A DNA stretch of 64,000 bases from positions 40,937 to 104,936 of the forward strand of contig JBBRYY010000001.1 of the NCBI GenBank assembly GCA_038237245.1. The letters are read 5' to 3'. This document shows, one piece after another, positions 34,378-43,592 of this stretch. Both the position numbers and the translations under genes were made by a program. The notes beneath the pieces were generated by a model. That model did not search any database, was not told the origin of the DNA, and was given only the letters and a program-made list of their open reading frames with translations. The DNA comes from FEN-1250 sp038237245. Its GTDB lineage: Bacteria > Gemmatimonadota > Gemmatimonadetes > Gemmatimonadales > Gemmatimonadaceae. Numbering within the stretch: position 1 is the stretch's first letter; each line of letters begins with the position of its first letter.

Positions 34378-34458
34378 GAGGGAATGTAAATCGTCGACGG
34401 GAGGCGAGGCGAGCGCGGGCGCGAGCGCGGGTGGCTGCGGCGCGGCACGGGAGATAAC

Positions 34459-35748
34459 ATGGGTCGTCCTCTTCCCCGACTTCACATGCGACTCGCTCGT
34501 GCGCTGCTTCTGCTGCTTCTCGCTCCCTTCGCGCTTGCGGCGCAGGGCTCCACGCTGCTCGTCCCTGCGCGAGTCTTCGACGGCGCGACGATGCACGAAG
34601 GGTGGGTGGTGCTCGTGAACGCCGACACGATCGTCGCCGCGGGCACCGTCGCCTCCGTCCACGCGCCGGCAGCTGCCGCGCGCATCGATCTCCCTGGCGC
34701 AACGCTGCTGCCCGGCCTCATCGACGCGCACTCGCACGTCTTCCTGCATCCGTACAACGAGACGCCGTGGGACGATCAGGTGCTCCACGAGCCGCTCGCG
34801 CTTCGAGTCGCGCGCGCGACGAACCACGTGCGCAACACGCTGCTCGCCGGCTTTACGACCATCCGCGATCTCGGCACCGAAGGCGCGGGCTACTCGGACG
34901 TCGGGCTCAAGCAGGCGATCGAGCAGGGGATCATTCCGGGCCCACGAATGCTCGTCGTCACGCGCGCGATCGTCGCGACGGGCGCGTACGGCCCCAAGGG
35001 CTTCGATCCGCGCTGGGACGTGCCGCAGGGCGCGGAGGAAGCGGATGGCGTCGATCCGCTGATCCACGCGGTGCGTAGCCAAATCGCGAAGGGCGCGGAC
35101 TGGATCAAGATCTACGGCGACTATCGCTGGGGACCGAACGGCGAGACACGTCCGACCTTCTCGCAGGAGGAGGTGAACCTCGTCGTGCAGACGGCACGCG
35201 CGAGCGGGCGCGCCGTGTCGGTGCACGCATACAGCGACACCGCGATTCGACGCGCCGTCCTCGCCGGCGTCGAGACGGTGGAGCACGCCGACGACGCATC
35301 AGCATCGACGCTGCAGCTCATGAAGGAACGTGGTGTCGCGCTCTGCCCCACACTCGCCGCCGGCGACGCGATCGCACAGTATCGCGGCTGGAAGAAAGGC
35401 GTCGACCCCGAGCCGGCATCGATCTCGCATCGCCGCGCGACCTTCGCGCTGGTGCTCGCCTCGGGCGTCACGATCTGTAATGGAAGCGACGTCGGCGTCT
35501 TCACGCACGGCGACAACGCGCGCGAGCTCGAGCTCCTCGTCGACTACGGGATGACGCCGATCGCCGCGCTGCGTGCTGCCACGAGCGTCGATGCCAAGGT
35601 GCTCCATCTCGATCAGAAGCTCGGCTCTGTGAAGCCCGGACTCTTCGCGGACCTCGTCGCCGTCGCCGGCGATCCGACGAAGGACATCCACGCGCTCCGG
35701 CAGGTCGCGCTCGTGATGAAGGGCGGAGTGATCTACAAGAAGCCGTAA
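34459..35748 (+). CDS. Exported metal-dependent amidohydrolase (imidazolonepropionase/prolidase-like)
   Basis: 429 residues. ATG 34459 is preferred over ATG 34486 because GGGAG lies 5 bases before it; either leaves a signal peptide ('ALLLLLLAPFALAAQG'). The amidohydrolase barrel shows 'GLIDAHSHVF' (first two metal His), 'KIYGDY' where the bridging lysine is expected, 'SVHAYSD' and 'ETVEHADDA' for the third and fourth His, and 'NGSDVGVF' with the catalytic Asp. Secreted relatives hydrolyse dipeptides such as Xaa-Pro or Xaa-Arg, or other amides. The exact substrate is unknown. It is divergent from the ABC exporter. Confidence 0.88.
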   Translation: MGRPLPRLHMRLARALLLLLLAPFALAAQGSTLLVPARVFDGATMHEGWVVLVNADTIVAAGTVASVHAPAAAARIDLPGATLLPGLIDAHSHVFLHPYNETPWDDQVLHEPLALRVARATNHVRNTLLAGFTTIRDLGTEGAGYSDVGLKQAIEQGIIPGPRMLVVTRAIVATGAYGPKGFDPRWDVPQGAEEADGVDPLIHAVRSQIAKGADWIKIYGDYRWGPNGETRPTFSQEEVNLVVQTARASGRAVSVHAYSDTAIRRAVLAGVETVEHADDASASTLQLMKERGVALCPTLAAGDAIAQYRGWKKGVDPEPASISHRRATFALVLASGVTICNGSDVGVFTHGDNARELELLVDYGMTPIAALRAATSVDAKVLHLDQKLGSVKPGLFADLVAVAGDPTKDIHALRQVALVMKGGVIYKKP

Positions 35749-35809
35749 CAGCCTCCGTAACGAATCGTGCCGAGCGTTGCGCGCTTCCGCGCGCGCTCGT
35801 CACCCGAGG

Positions 35810-37018
35810 ATGCTGCTCTCCATCCTCGCCCTCCTCTGCACGATTGGCGCGCCCTGTCCCCTTCCCGCGCGCGCGCCGGACAGCGTCGGGATGTCGTCGG
35901 AGCGACTGGCCGCGGTGGATCGCGTCCTCGAGAAGGGAGTGACGGCGAGCGGCTTTCCAGGCGCAGCGGTGGTGATCGGTCGTCGCGATGCCACGGTCCT
36001 CTCACGCGGTTACGGCACCCTCGACTGGTCGCCCGCGAGCACCGCGGTCTCGCCAGAGCGCACGCTGTACGATCTCGCATCGCTCACGAAAGTCGTCGCC
36101 ACGACGAGCGCAGTCATGGTGCTCTACGATGAGCACCGCATCTCGCTCGACTCCCCCGTCGCGCGCTATCTCCCCTCGTTCGCGCGCGGCGCCAGGGCGC
36201 GCGTCACGATTCGCGAGCTGCTCGAGCATCGATCGGGGCTCCCCGCGGGAAGCAACCTCTCGCATCGCGCAAGGTCGCCTGCGCGCGCCCGGGAAATCGT
36301 TCTCGCAACGTCGTTGGAGCATCCGCCGGGATCCGTTCAGCAGTACTCCGACGTCGGCATGGACGTCCTCGGCTTCGTCGTCGAGGCGATCACGCGCGAG
36401 CCGCTCGACCGTTTCGTTCGGCGCCGCATCTTCATGCCGCTCGCGATGTCGAGCACGGGCTATCGTCCCGCCGCATCGCTGCGCGCGCGCGCCGCCCCTA
36501 CCGAAATTCACAGCAGCCGCGGTCACGCGCTCAAGGGCGAGGTGCACGACGGCGACGCCTTCGCACTCGGCGGCGTCGCTGGACATGCGGGGCTCTTCTC
36601 CACCGCCTCCGATCTCGCGCGCTTCGCACAGATGCTCCTCGACGGTGGCACGCTCGACGGCAGGCGCATCATCGCCGACAGCACCGTTGCGCTCTTCACG
36701 CGTCGCTCCGCCGGTTGGCGTGCGCTGGGCTGGGACACGTGCGCCGGCGGCGCGAGCTGCGGCCAGCACATGAGCGAGCGCGCCTACGGGCACACGGGAT
36801 TCACCGGAACGTCGCTCTGGATCGATCCCGACCGCGGACTCTACGTGATCGTCCTCGCGAACTGGCTGCACGAGCGTCCCGATGGATTCACGCCGCCGAT
36901 CGCAATCCTCGCCGATATCCGCGCCGACGTGGCCGACATCGCGACCGTCGCGGCGGACAGCGATCGCGCCGAGCCGTCGGAGTGGCGAGCCGATCGCATG
37001 ATCGGCTGGCGGCGCTAG
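35810..37018 (+). CDS. Exported serine hydrolase, beta-lactamase/class C-like
   Basis: 402 residues from ATG 35810 (a TTG 33 bases upstream is possible), beginning with a signal peptide. 'YDLASLTKVVAT' has the SxxK nucleophile, 'YSDVGMDVLG' the tyrosine motif, and 'HTGFTGTSLWIDP' the third motif, where His replaces the usual Lys of KTG, as is common in esterase-type members. The family includes D-aminopeptidases, esterases and penicillin-binding-like proteins, so antibiotic hydrolysis should not be assumed. It follows the amidohydrolase by 61 bases and may share its transcript. Confidence 0.88.
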   Translation: MLLSILALLCTIGAPCPLPARAPDSVGMSSERLAAVDRVLEKGVTASGFPGAAVVIGRRDATVLSRGYGTLDWSPASTAVSPERTLYDLASLTKVVATTSAVMVLYDEHRISLDSPVARYLPSFARGARARVTIRELLEHRSGLPAGSNLSHRARSPARAREIVLATSLEHPPGSVQQYSDVGMDVLGFVVEAITREPLDRFVRRRIFMPLAMSSTGYRPAASLRARAAPTEIHSSRGHALKGEVHDGDAFALGGVAGHAGLFSTASDLARFAQMLLDGGTLDGRRIIADSTVALFTRRSAGWRALGWDTCAGGASCGQHMSERAYGHTGFTGTSLWIDPDRGLYVIVLANWLHERPDGFTPPIAILADIRADVADIATVAADSDRAEPSEWRADRMIGWRR

Positions 37019-37560
37019 GGCTTCGCTGCCGGGTTGGACGTGGGCGGTGTTGTCGCCGACTTGGCTTTCGGCTTCTTGACGGACTTCGGCGTCGGAGGCG
37101 GCCGCGTTGCATCGACCGCGCGCCGCATCGCCGCGAAGAACAACACTGCCTCGCGTCGCTCGAGCGCGAGCGGAAATTTCCCGTAGCCGCGCGTCGAGAA
37201 AAGCAGCTCGAACGTCGTCGTGTCAGAGGCCGCGCGGCGCAGAAAGCTGAGCGCGGCGCCGCTGTCCGCCGCCTCGGAGATCATGCTGCGCTGCAGCACG
37301 ACGACGGTCGCTTTCCGCGGCGCAGCGCGCGTCGTGAATCGCCGCGTCGAGTCCATCCAGGCGCGGACGTCGCTCGCTCGGAAGGCCACGGTCGAGGCAC
37401 TGTCGCCCTGCGCCCCCGCCACCGCGATGATCCCGCCCGCGCGCACGCTAATGACCACTGCGCCGTCGGTAAAGCCATAGCGCGCGATCGTTCGCGGCGC
37501 CTGGGAGAGCAGCGCCGCGGGAGCGACAGCCAGAATTGCGATTGCCAGCGATGAGCGCAC
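37015..37560 (-). CDS. Exported hypothetical protein downstream of CtpA-type protease
   Basis: 181 residues from GTG 37560, where a signal peptide begins ('RSSLAIAILAVAPAALLSQ'). The mature part is beta-rich with 'KATVVVLQRSM' and a Lys/Pro/Ser/Thr-rich tail. No family is recognised. The gap to the protease stop is 22 bases, so it is likely to be co-transcribed and could be an accessory or substrate of that protease; this is context only. Its last 4 bases overlap the end of the convergent serine hydrolase gene. Confidence 0.6.
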   Translation of the reverse strand: MRSSLAIAILAVAPAALLSQAPRTIARYGFTDGAVVISVRAGGIIAVAGAQGDSASTVAFRASDVRAWMDSTRRFTTRAAPRKATVVVLQRSMISEAADSGAALSFLRRAASDTTTFELLFSTRGYGKFPLALERREAVLFFAAMRRAVDATRPPPTPKSVKKPKAKSATTPPTSNPAAKP

Positions 37561-37582
37561 GACGCGAGCAGCGACTATGGGA

Positions 37583-39166
37583 TCACTTCGTTCCGCTGGT
37601 CGGCTCGTGCTGCGCCAGCGTGAACAGATCCTGCTGCGTCGTTCCCTTTCGCAACAGCTCGACCGCGCGCACCAGCTGGTTGTCGTCCGACAGCTCGCGG
37701 CGCTTCGCCGTCGAGTCGCCGAACGCAAAGCGCGCAACGCGGTCGCCGAGCACGCGGTCGACTTCCGGCGTGGCATCGGCGTAGAGCTTCCTGTCGATCG
37801 GAACAGCCGCCGCGGTGAGGCGCCGATACAGCTCGTCGCGCCACTCAGGCGTCACGGTAAAGTCGGGGCGGACCTTCGGCTTCAGCTCCATCGCATAGTT
37901 GTAGAGCGTGATGTAGAACTCCTGCGACTTCGGCGTGATCGCCTTGAGAAACTGCTGCTCCGGCTCGTTCAGCGTATCGGGCTGCACGACGACGTCCGGC
38001 GTGATGGCGCCACCGCCGTAGATCACGCGCCCCGCGTCGCTCTTGTACTGCGGGCGATTCTTCTTGACGGTGTCCGTCTCGAGCGAGTCCGGCTCTTCGA
38101 CGAGATGCCCGTCGACGACCTTGCGCTCCTTCTGGATCGAGCGCCCACTCGGCGTATACCACTTCGCCGTCGTCAACTTGAGCGCCCACCCACCGTCGAG
38201 CGTGAAGAGCGACTGCACGAGTCCCTTGCCGAACGATGTCGTGCCGACCACCAGCGCACGGTCATGATCCTGCAGCGCACCCGCGACGATCTCGCTCGCG
38301 GACGCCGTGTAGCCGTCCGTCAGCACGACCAGCGGCAGCGTCGGCGCGAGCGGCGTTCCGCGCGCGGCATAGCGCTGCACCTCGCCGGAGCGCGCACGCA
38401 CCGTCGCGATCTCCGCGCCGTCCTTCAGGAATAAATTGCTGATGTCGATCGCCTGGTCGACGATCCCGCCGCCGTTGCCGCGAAGATCGATCACGATCCC
38501 GCGCGCGCCTTCCTTCGTGAGCGTCTGCACGGCGTGCTCGAACTCATCGCTCGACGTCTCGTTGAACTGCAACAGCGGCAGATACCCGATCTTCCCGTCG
38601 AGCAGCATCGTGTACGGAACCGCCGGGATATGGATGACCGCGCGCGTCAGCTTGAGCACGATCGGCGCAGGGACTCCCGGCCGAGCGAAGGTGACACTGA
38701 CCTGGGTGCCGGGGCTTCCCTTGAGCGCTTCGGTGACCTGCGGGAGCTTCCAGCCGTGCACCGCCTGCTTCTCCACCGCGACGATGTGATCGCCGTCGTG
38801 CACCCCGCCCGCCTCGGCCGGCGTGTGTGGATAGACGCGGCTGACCACCGTGACACCCTGCTGGTCCTCGACGAGCATCCCAAGACCCGCGTAGCGGCCC
38901 CCGGTGCTCGCCGTGAACTCGGCGAGCTGCTTCGGAGAGTAGAGCGCCGCGTACGGGTCGTTGATCTCGCGCACCAGCCCCCGCGCCGCCTTCTCGTAGA
39001 GGTCCGGGATCGCCACCGTGTCGACGAAACGATCCGAGACCAGCGAAAGCACCTGATCGAACAGCCGTGCGCTGTCGCGCGTCGAGCGTCGCTCGATCAG
39101 CCATGCGCCAGTCGTGAGCGGAACGAGCAGAACGGCAGCCAGCATGGAAACACGGACGCGGGTCAT
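37583..39166 (-). CDS. C-terminal processing peptidase (S41, CtpA family)
   Basis: 527 residues. An N-terminal membrane anchor or signal sequence precedes a helical region and a PDZ domain (about 85-170, 'YAGLGMLVEDQQGVTVV' then 'GVHDGDHIVAVE'). The S41 catalytic core has 'GIVIDLRGNGGG', the nucleophile serine in 'TDGYTASASEIVAGAL', and the lysine in 'GTTSFGKGLVQ'. A ~150-residue C-terminal extension lies beyond the core. Such periplasmic proteases trim C-termini of envelope proteins and control cell-wall hydrolases. A divergent promoter region separates it from thrC. Confidence 0.93.
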   Translation of the reverse strand: MTRVRVSMLAAVLLVPLTTGAWLIERRSTRDSARLFDQVLSLVSDRFVDTVAIPDLYEKAARGLVREINDPYAALYSPKQLAEFTASTGGRYAGLGMLVEDQQGVTVVSRVYPHTPAEAGGVHDGDHIVAVEKQAVHGWKLPQVTEALKGSPGTQVSVTFARPGVPAPIVLKLTRAVIHIPAVPYTMLLDGKIGYLPLLQFNETSSDEFEHAVQTLTKEGARGIVIDLRGNGGGIVDQAIDISNLFLKDGAEIATVRARSGEVQRYAARGTPLAPTLPLVVLTDGYTASASEIVAGALQDHDRALVVGTTSFGKGLVQSLFTLDGGWALKLTTAKWYTPSGRSIQKERKVVDGHLVEEPDSLETDTVKKNRPQYKSDAGRVIYGGGAITPDVVVQPDTLNEPEQQFLKAITPKSQEFYITLYNYAMELKPKVRPDFTVTPEWRDELYRRLTAAAVPIDRKLYADATPEVDRVLGDRVARFAFGDSTAKRRELSDDNQLVRAVELLRKGTTQQDLFTLAQHEPTSGTK

Positions 39167-39328
39167 CGGCCCTCGGAGGTCATGCGTGACGTCGAAATCA
39201 CTGCTGCAGTGTAGTGCGGAATGGCCGCCGGGGGAATTGCCGGGTCGCTTCTCCCTGAAACACTACATCGGCCACGGTGTTGCCTGCGCACTTTCAATGC
39301 CCCCAGGCGCCATGTATCCTCCTTGTAC

Positions 39329-40618
39329 ATGGAAAATACGTCACTCGCAGCGTCGACGTCGGTGCAACGCTGCCTGCGCTGTGCACGGGAGCTCGACGAG
39401 CTCGATCCCCACCCACACTGCCCCTACTGCGGTGGCCTTCTCGAGCTCCGACACGCCTGTCCCGCGGAGCGAGGCGCGGCCCTCGCGTCGCGATTCCGCG
39501 CATCGACTTCGCCATCGGGAGTGTGGCGCTTCGGCCCCCTCGTGCTTCCAAACGGCGCGGCCGCAGCAGTTTCGTGGCCCGAAGGCAACACGCCACTCAT
39601 CGCCAGAAAAAAGATTGCAGAGTGGGCGGGCGTGCCCGCGCTGCAGATCAAGCACGAGGGGATGAATCCGACGGGCTCGTTCAAGGACCGCGGCATGACG
39701 GTCGGCGTGACGCAGGCGGTGCGCGTGGGCGCGACCGCGGTGGCGTGTGCGTCCACGGGAAACACGAGTGCATCGATGGCGGCGTACGCTGCCCTCGCGG
39801 GTATCCCTGCGCTCGTGCTCGTGCCGCTGGGCAAGGTTGCGCTGGGCAAACTCACGCAATCGCTCGCGTACGGAGCGCACACGCTGCTTGTGCGAGGCGA
39901 CTTCGACGACTGTCTCCATCTCGTGCGCGAGTCGAGCGAGAAGCTCGGTGCCTACCTCCTCAACTCGATCAATCCGTATCGCATCGAGGGGCAGAAAACG
40001 ATCGTCTTCGAGATGCTCGAGCAGTTGAGCTGGGAAGCGCCCGACTGGATCGCGCTCCCCGCTGGAAATCTCGGCAACACCGCAGCATTCGGAAAAGCGT
40101 TGCGCGAGGCGCTCGCGCTCGGGCTCATCACGAAGGTTCCGCGGCTGCTCGCAGTGCAATCCGACGGCGCGGCGCCGTTCGCGATGAGCTTTCGCGAGAA
40201 CTTCCGCGTGCGCCATCGCGTGCGCGCAAACACGATCGCGACGGCGATCAACATCGGAGCGCCCGCGAGCTATCAGCGCGCGGTGCAGTCGATTCGCGAA
40301 ACCAACGGCATCGTGACTTCGGTGAGCGATGGAGCGATCATGGAGGCGAAGGCGATTATCGATGCGGCGGGCGTCGGCTGCGAGCCCGCGAGTGCGGCGA
40401 GCGTCGCCGGCGTGCGGCAGATGCGCCTTGCCGGCACGATCGCGCCGGATGCGAGCGTCGTCTGCGTACTCACGGGGCACGTGTTGAAGGATCCGGAGTC
40501 GCTCGATCGCTATCATCGCGGCACGGAGCCACCTCCCGCGCACGCCAATCGCCCCATCGAGATCGATGCCACGGTGAGCGCCGTAGCGGTCGTGATGCGC
40601 ACCCTCCGGGATAGCTGA
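39329..40618 (+). CDS. thrC: Threonine synthase with N-terminal zinc ribbon
   Basis: 429 residues from ATG 39329. An N-terminal four-Cys ribbon ('CLRC', 'CPYC') precedes the fold-type II PLP core. The PLP lysine is in 'NPTGSFKDRGM', the phosphate loop 'STGNTSASMAAYAALAG' follows, and 'LPAGNLGNTAAFGKAL' is the glycine-rich cofactor segment. The enzyme converts O-phosphohomoserine to threonine. Zinc-ribbon threonine synthases are common in bacteria and archaea. No Shine-Dalgarno is visible, and the ATG falls in a small inverted repeat (CATGTA/TACATG). No other threonine-pathway gene is nearby. Confidence 0.93.
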   Translation: MENTSLAASTSVQRCLRCARELDELDPHPHCPYCGGLLELRHACPAERGAALASRFRASTSPSGVWRFGPLVLPNGAAAAVSWPEGNTPLIARKKIAEWAGVPALQIKHEGMNPTGSFKDRGMTVGVTQAVRVGATAVACASTGNTSASMAAYAALAGIPALVLVPLGKVALGKLTQSLAYGAHTLLVRGDFDDCLHLVRESSEKLGAYLLNSINPYRIEGQKTIVFEMLEQLSWEAPDWIALPAGNLGNTAAFGKALREALALGLITKVPRLLAVQSDGAAPFAMSFRENFRVRHRVRANTIATAINIGAPASYQRAVQSIRETNGIVTSVSDGAIMEAKAIIDAAGVGCEPASAASVAGVRQMRLAGTIAPDASVVCVLTGHVLKDPESLDRYHRGTEPPPAHANRPIEIDATVSAVAVVMRTLRDS

Positions 40619-40828
40619 CAATTCGGACAGGCATGAGCCGCGTACTTTGGTTAGTATCCACTGACAAAGAACTCTTGATCTGGCGGCCGCTGCTGGTATC
40701 GCGCGGACATTTCCGATAATTTTTTTCTCGCCTGAGCGCGCTATAGAACTGTCGCTGCACGAGGCACGATGCACGGAATCTGACGTGCGGTCGTATTCCC
40801 TACTTCATCTGATTCGCGGACGGTATAC
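40619..40828. other. Intergenic region between threonine synthase and aminotransferase genes
   Basis: A 210-base non-coding stretch. It contains an AT-rich island around 40714-40727 ('gataattttttt') and a 'TATAGA' at 40742-40747 that could act as a -10 element for the aminotransferase-oxidoreductase pair, but no clear -35 partner. No small ORF, RNA gene or terminator hairpin is supported. Confidence 0.3.
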
Positions 40829-42166
40829 GTGACGAACGTCGAGACGCCCCAGTGGGTTGCGGGCTCCAAATCGCGTGAGATTTTCGACCAGGAGCAGCTG
40901 CACCTCGCACCCGGCGCACAGAGCTTCGCGCTGTTCAGCCAGATCTGCATCGACCATGGCGAGGGCGCGCTCCTCTTCGACGTCGACGGCAACCGCTTCA
41001 TCGATCTCATGGCCGGCATTGGCGTTGCAAGCCTCGGCTACGCACACCCGAAGTACGTCGCCGCGATGCAGAAGCAGATCGCGAAGATCCACGTCGGAAG
41101 CTTCACCTCCGAGAATCGCGCTGTGCTCGTGAAAATGCTCGCCGATCTCGCGCCTGGGGACATCAACCGCACCCAGCTCTATTCCAGCGGCGCCGAGGCG
41201 GTCGAGTCCGCGCTCCGTCTCGCGAAGTCGTACACCGGGAAGAACGAGGTCATCGGCTTCTGGGGTGGCTTCCACGGCAAGACCGCCGGCGTGCTCCCGT
41301 TGCTCGGCTCCAACTTCAAGTTCGATCTCGGACCGCTCGTGCCGGGTCGCTATCTGTCGCCATACGATCCTGCGCACCGCTGTGGCTTCGACAGGTCGCA
41401 CCGCGACTGCGATTGCGATGCGATCGGCTTCCTCAAGCGCAAAATCCAGTACGAGACGTCGAACGACATTGCCGCGATCATCGTCGAGCCGATCCAGGGC
41501 ACGGCGGGGAACATCGTGCCGCGCCGGGGCTTCATGAAGGCGCTGCGGCAGCTGTGCGACGAGATGGGCGCACTGCTCATCGCCGACGAGATGATCACGG
41601 GCTTCGGCCGCACGGGAAAGTTCTGGGGAATCGAGCACGAAGGCTCCATGGTCCCCGACATCATGACGTGCGGCAAGGGTTTCGGCGGCGGCTTCCCGAT
41701 GAGCGGGCTGCTCGTGCGTGAGAAGATCGCGTTCGCGAAGCCGTGGGCGAATCCGAGCGGGAGCTCGTCGAGCTACGGCGGCAACCCGATGGCAGCCGCC
41801 GCGGCTCGTGTCACGATCGAGACGATCCAGGAAGAGGGACTCGTCGAGAACTCGCGCAAGGTGGGCGAGAAGATGCTGGCCGAGATTCAGCGGTGGGAGC
41901 GCGAGATCCCGATCATCAAGGATGCGCGCGGCCGCGGTCTCATGATCGGCTTCGACATAGTGGAGCCCGGCACGGACACCCTGCTCGACAAGAAAATCAC
42001 CCGTCAGATCTTCGACAAGTGTCTCGCGCGCGGGGTGCTGTCGATGATCTACAACCCGGAAGTTCGCATCAACCCGCCCCTCGTCATCAACGAGGAGCTG
42101 GCGATGGAAGCGCTCGCGATCACCGAGGACATTCTCCGCGAAACAGCGGATTCGTTGTCCCGGTGA
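40829..42166 (+). CDS. Class III (gamma-aminobutyrate/acetylornithine-type) aminotransferase
   Basis: 445 residues, GTG start. The fold-type I PLP pattern is complete: 'DGNRFIDLMAGIGVASLGYAHP', 'YSSGAEAVESALRLAK', 'IVEPIQGTAGNIVP', 'LIADEMITGFGRTG', and the PLP lysine in 'DIMTCGKGFGGG'. A Cys/His-bearing insert ('RCGFDRSHRDCDCD') lies about residue 185-200. It transfers an omega- or alpha-amino group, probably to a 2-oxo acid. It is coupled by a GTGA overlap to a Gfo/Idh/MocA oxidoreductase, a combination seen in amino-sugar or unusual amino-acid pathways, so the substrate may be a sugar or a modified amine. Confidence 0.9.
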   Translation: MTNVETPQWVAGSKSREIFDQEQLHLAPGAQSFALFSQICIDHGEGALLFDVDGNRFIDLMAGIGVASLGYAHPKYVAAMQKQIAKIHVGSFTSENRAVLVKMLADLAPGDINRTQLYSSGAEAVESALRLAKSYTGKNEVIGFWGGFHGKTAGVLPLLGSNFKFDLGPLVPGRYLSPYDPAHRCGFDRSHRDCDCDAIGFLKRKIQYETSNDIAAIIVEPIQGTAGNIVPRRGFMKALRQLCDEMGALLIADEMITGFGRTGKFWGIEHEGSMVPDIMTCGKGFGGGFPMSGLLVREKIAFAKPWANPSGSSSSYGGNPMAAAAARVTIETIQEEGLVENSRKVGEKMLAEIQRWEREIPIIKDARGRGLMIGFDIVEPGTDTLLDKKITRQIFDKCLARGVLSMIYNPEVRINPPLVINEELAMEALAITEDILRETADSLSR

Positions 42167-43236
42167 GCGATGACGCAGCAGCGACCGCATCGCCTTTACG
42201 GGACGCGGTCGCCGCATCGCCGCGCACGCGGAAGTATCGCGGCGCGGTAATCGGGCTGGGCGGCGTCGCCCGCGGATCCCACATTCCCGGCTTCACGTAC
42301 GACGCGGCCACTCGCAATCGCCTCGAGATCGTCGCGACGGTGGACGCGGCGCCGAACGTCGTGCCGCTGGAAGGCGTACCCCAGCTCGCGTCTCGCGACC
42401 TGCTGCGCACGATTCCGGATGTGGACTTCGTCGACATCTGCACACCGACGTCATCGCATCTCGACCTCACGCTGTGGGCGCTCGAGCAGGGCTATCACGT
42501 GCTGTGCGAGAAGCCCGTCGCGCTGACCGTGGCCGAGTCGCGTCGCATCGCCGATGCGTCGCGTGCGGCGAACCGCGTCGTCATGCCCTGTCATCAGTAT
42601 CGCTACAATCCGGTGTGGACGCAGCTGCGGAAGTGGCTCGCCGAGGGCGCGATCGGTCGCTGGCATCTCGCGGAGCTGCACGTCTACCGGCTCATGGCGG
42701 ATCGCGGCGCGAGCACCGACGATACGCCGTGGCGCGGTCTGCGCGCGAATGCGGGCGGAGGGATTCTTCTCGATCACGGCACACATCTCATCTACCAGCT
42801 GCTCGATGCTGCCGGCGTTCCTCCGCGCGTCCGCGCGTGGACCGGGCTGCTTCGCCATCGCGACTACGATGTCGAGGACAGTGCGCATCTCCTCTTCGAA
42901 TATCCCGAGCGACTCGGCGTCATGTTCCTGACGTGGGCCGCGCGGCATCGCGAGACTCACGTGCGGTTCATCGGCGATGCCGGCTCGATCGACTGGATCG
43001 GCGGCGAGCTTCGCCTCGAGCGCGAAGGGAAGGTCGAGTCGTTCGACTTTTCCGCGCAACTCGACAAGTCGGCGTATCCCGCATGGTTCGCCGGATTGTT
43101 CAACGCGTTTGCAGACGCGATGGACGGAAACGAGCTCGAGCCATCGCTCGCCGACATCGGCAACGTCGCGGCCGTTCTGGAAGCCGCCTACGAATCGGCG
43201 CGGTCAGGGAAGGTTCAGGATATCGCCGCGGGCTGA
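42163..43236 (+). CDS. Gfo/Idh/MocA family oxidoreductase
   Basis: 357 residues from GTG 42163, overlapping the aminotransferase stop (GTGA). After ~20 residues the Rossmann fold begins ('RGAVIGLGGVARGSHIPGF'). 'DFVDICTPTSSHLDL' and the catalytic-lysine motif 'CEKPVALT' follow, then the C-terminal alpha/beta domain with 'GGGILLDHGTHLIYQLL'. It should reduce or oxidise a sugar or cyclitol hydroxyl with NAD(P). Coupling to a class III aminotransferase suggests consecutive oxidation and transamination. Confidence 0.92.
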   Translation: MSDDAAATASPLRDAVAASPRTRKYRGAVIGLGGVARGSHIPGFTYDAATRNRLEIVATVDAAPNVVPLEGVPQLASRDLLRTIPDVDFVDICTPTSSHLDLTLWALEQGYHVLCEKPVALTVAESRRIADASRAANRVVMPCHQYRYNPVWTQLRKWLAEGAIGRWHLAELHVYRLMADRGASTDDTPWRGLRANAGGGILLDHGTHLIYQLLDAAGVPPRVRAWTGLLRHRDYDVEDSAHLLFEYPERLGVMFLTWAARHRETHVRFIGDAGSIDWIGGELRLEREGKVESFDFSAQLDKSAYPAWFAGLFNAFADAMDGNELEPSLADIGNVAAVLEAAYESARSGKVQDIAAG

Positions 43237-43311
43237 AGACGAAGGCTGCGCTCGCTTCACTTGCGCGAAGCCGGATCGAGCCCCATGCTCTTACCGCGAA
43301 AGAGACTCATG

Positions 43312-43327
43312 TGTGATGTAAGTCACA
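43312..43327. promoter_or_regulatory. CRP-type palindrome TGTGA-N6-TCACA
   Basis: The 16 bases read TGTGA TGTAAG TCACA, a perfect match to the half-sites of a CRP/CAP-family operator. An overlapping longer palindrome GTGATGT-N5-ACATCAC occupies 43313-43331. It ends about 50 bases before the ATG of the Cys/His-rich mini-protein and about 75 bases after the oxidoreductase stop. A 'TTGAAA' begins at 43335. The site is seen directly; binding by a CRP/FNR-type regulator is inferred. Confidence 0.55.
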
Positions 43328-43378
43328 TCACGCATTGAAAAACGGACGCGCAGGTTCACCCTATCGTGCGAGACAACC

Positions 43379-43591
43379 ATGGCGGGAATGCTCCAGGAGC
43401 AATCCACTGATGAATGCCATTGCGCATGTCACCGCGCCGGCGCCGTCGTCATGCACATTCTCGAGTGCTGCCGCCTCTGTCCCACGTGCGCACGTCAGAT
43501 CGTGACGTCGCGGCACGCGGCGCATGTCGCGTCGTGCCGCCCGGGCGGCGGGATGCGCGACCGCGACGTCTCGCCGCCGCCGCCTCCCTGA
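43379..43591 (+). CDS. Small Cys/His-rich putative zinc-binding protein
   Basis: 70 residues from ATG 43379 (ATG 43388 also possible). The N-terminal half carries 'ECHCACHRAG' and 'ECCRLCPTC', then 'HAAHVASC', giving nine Cys and four His in about 40 residues, spaced as in a double zinc finger. The end is a short Pro run. No named family is assigned. An oppositely oriented gene ends two bases after its stop. The CRP-like site upstream and the non-random Cys spacing favour a real gene, but the length leaves doubt. Confidence 0.5.
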   Translation: MAGMLQEQSTDECHCACHRAGAVVMHILECCRLCPTCARQIVTSRHAAHVASCRPGGGMRDRDVSPPPPP

Positions 43592-43592
43592 G

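Noticed and set aside
35810..37018. Antibiotic-resistance beta-lactamase
   Set aside because: SxxK and Tyr motifs are present but the third motif is HTG and the family includes many esterases and peptidases; resistance cannot be claimed.
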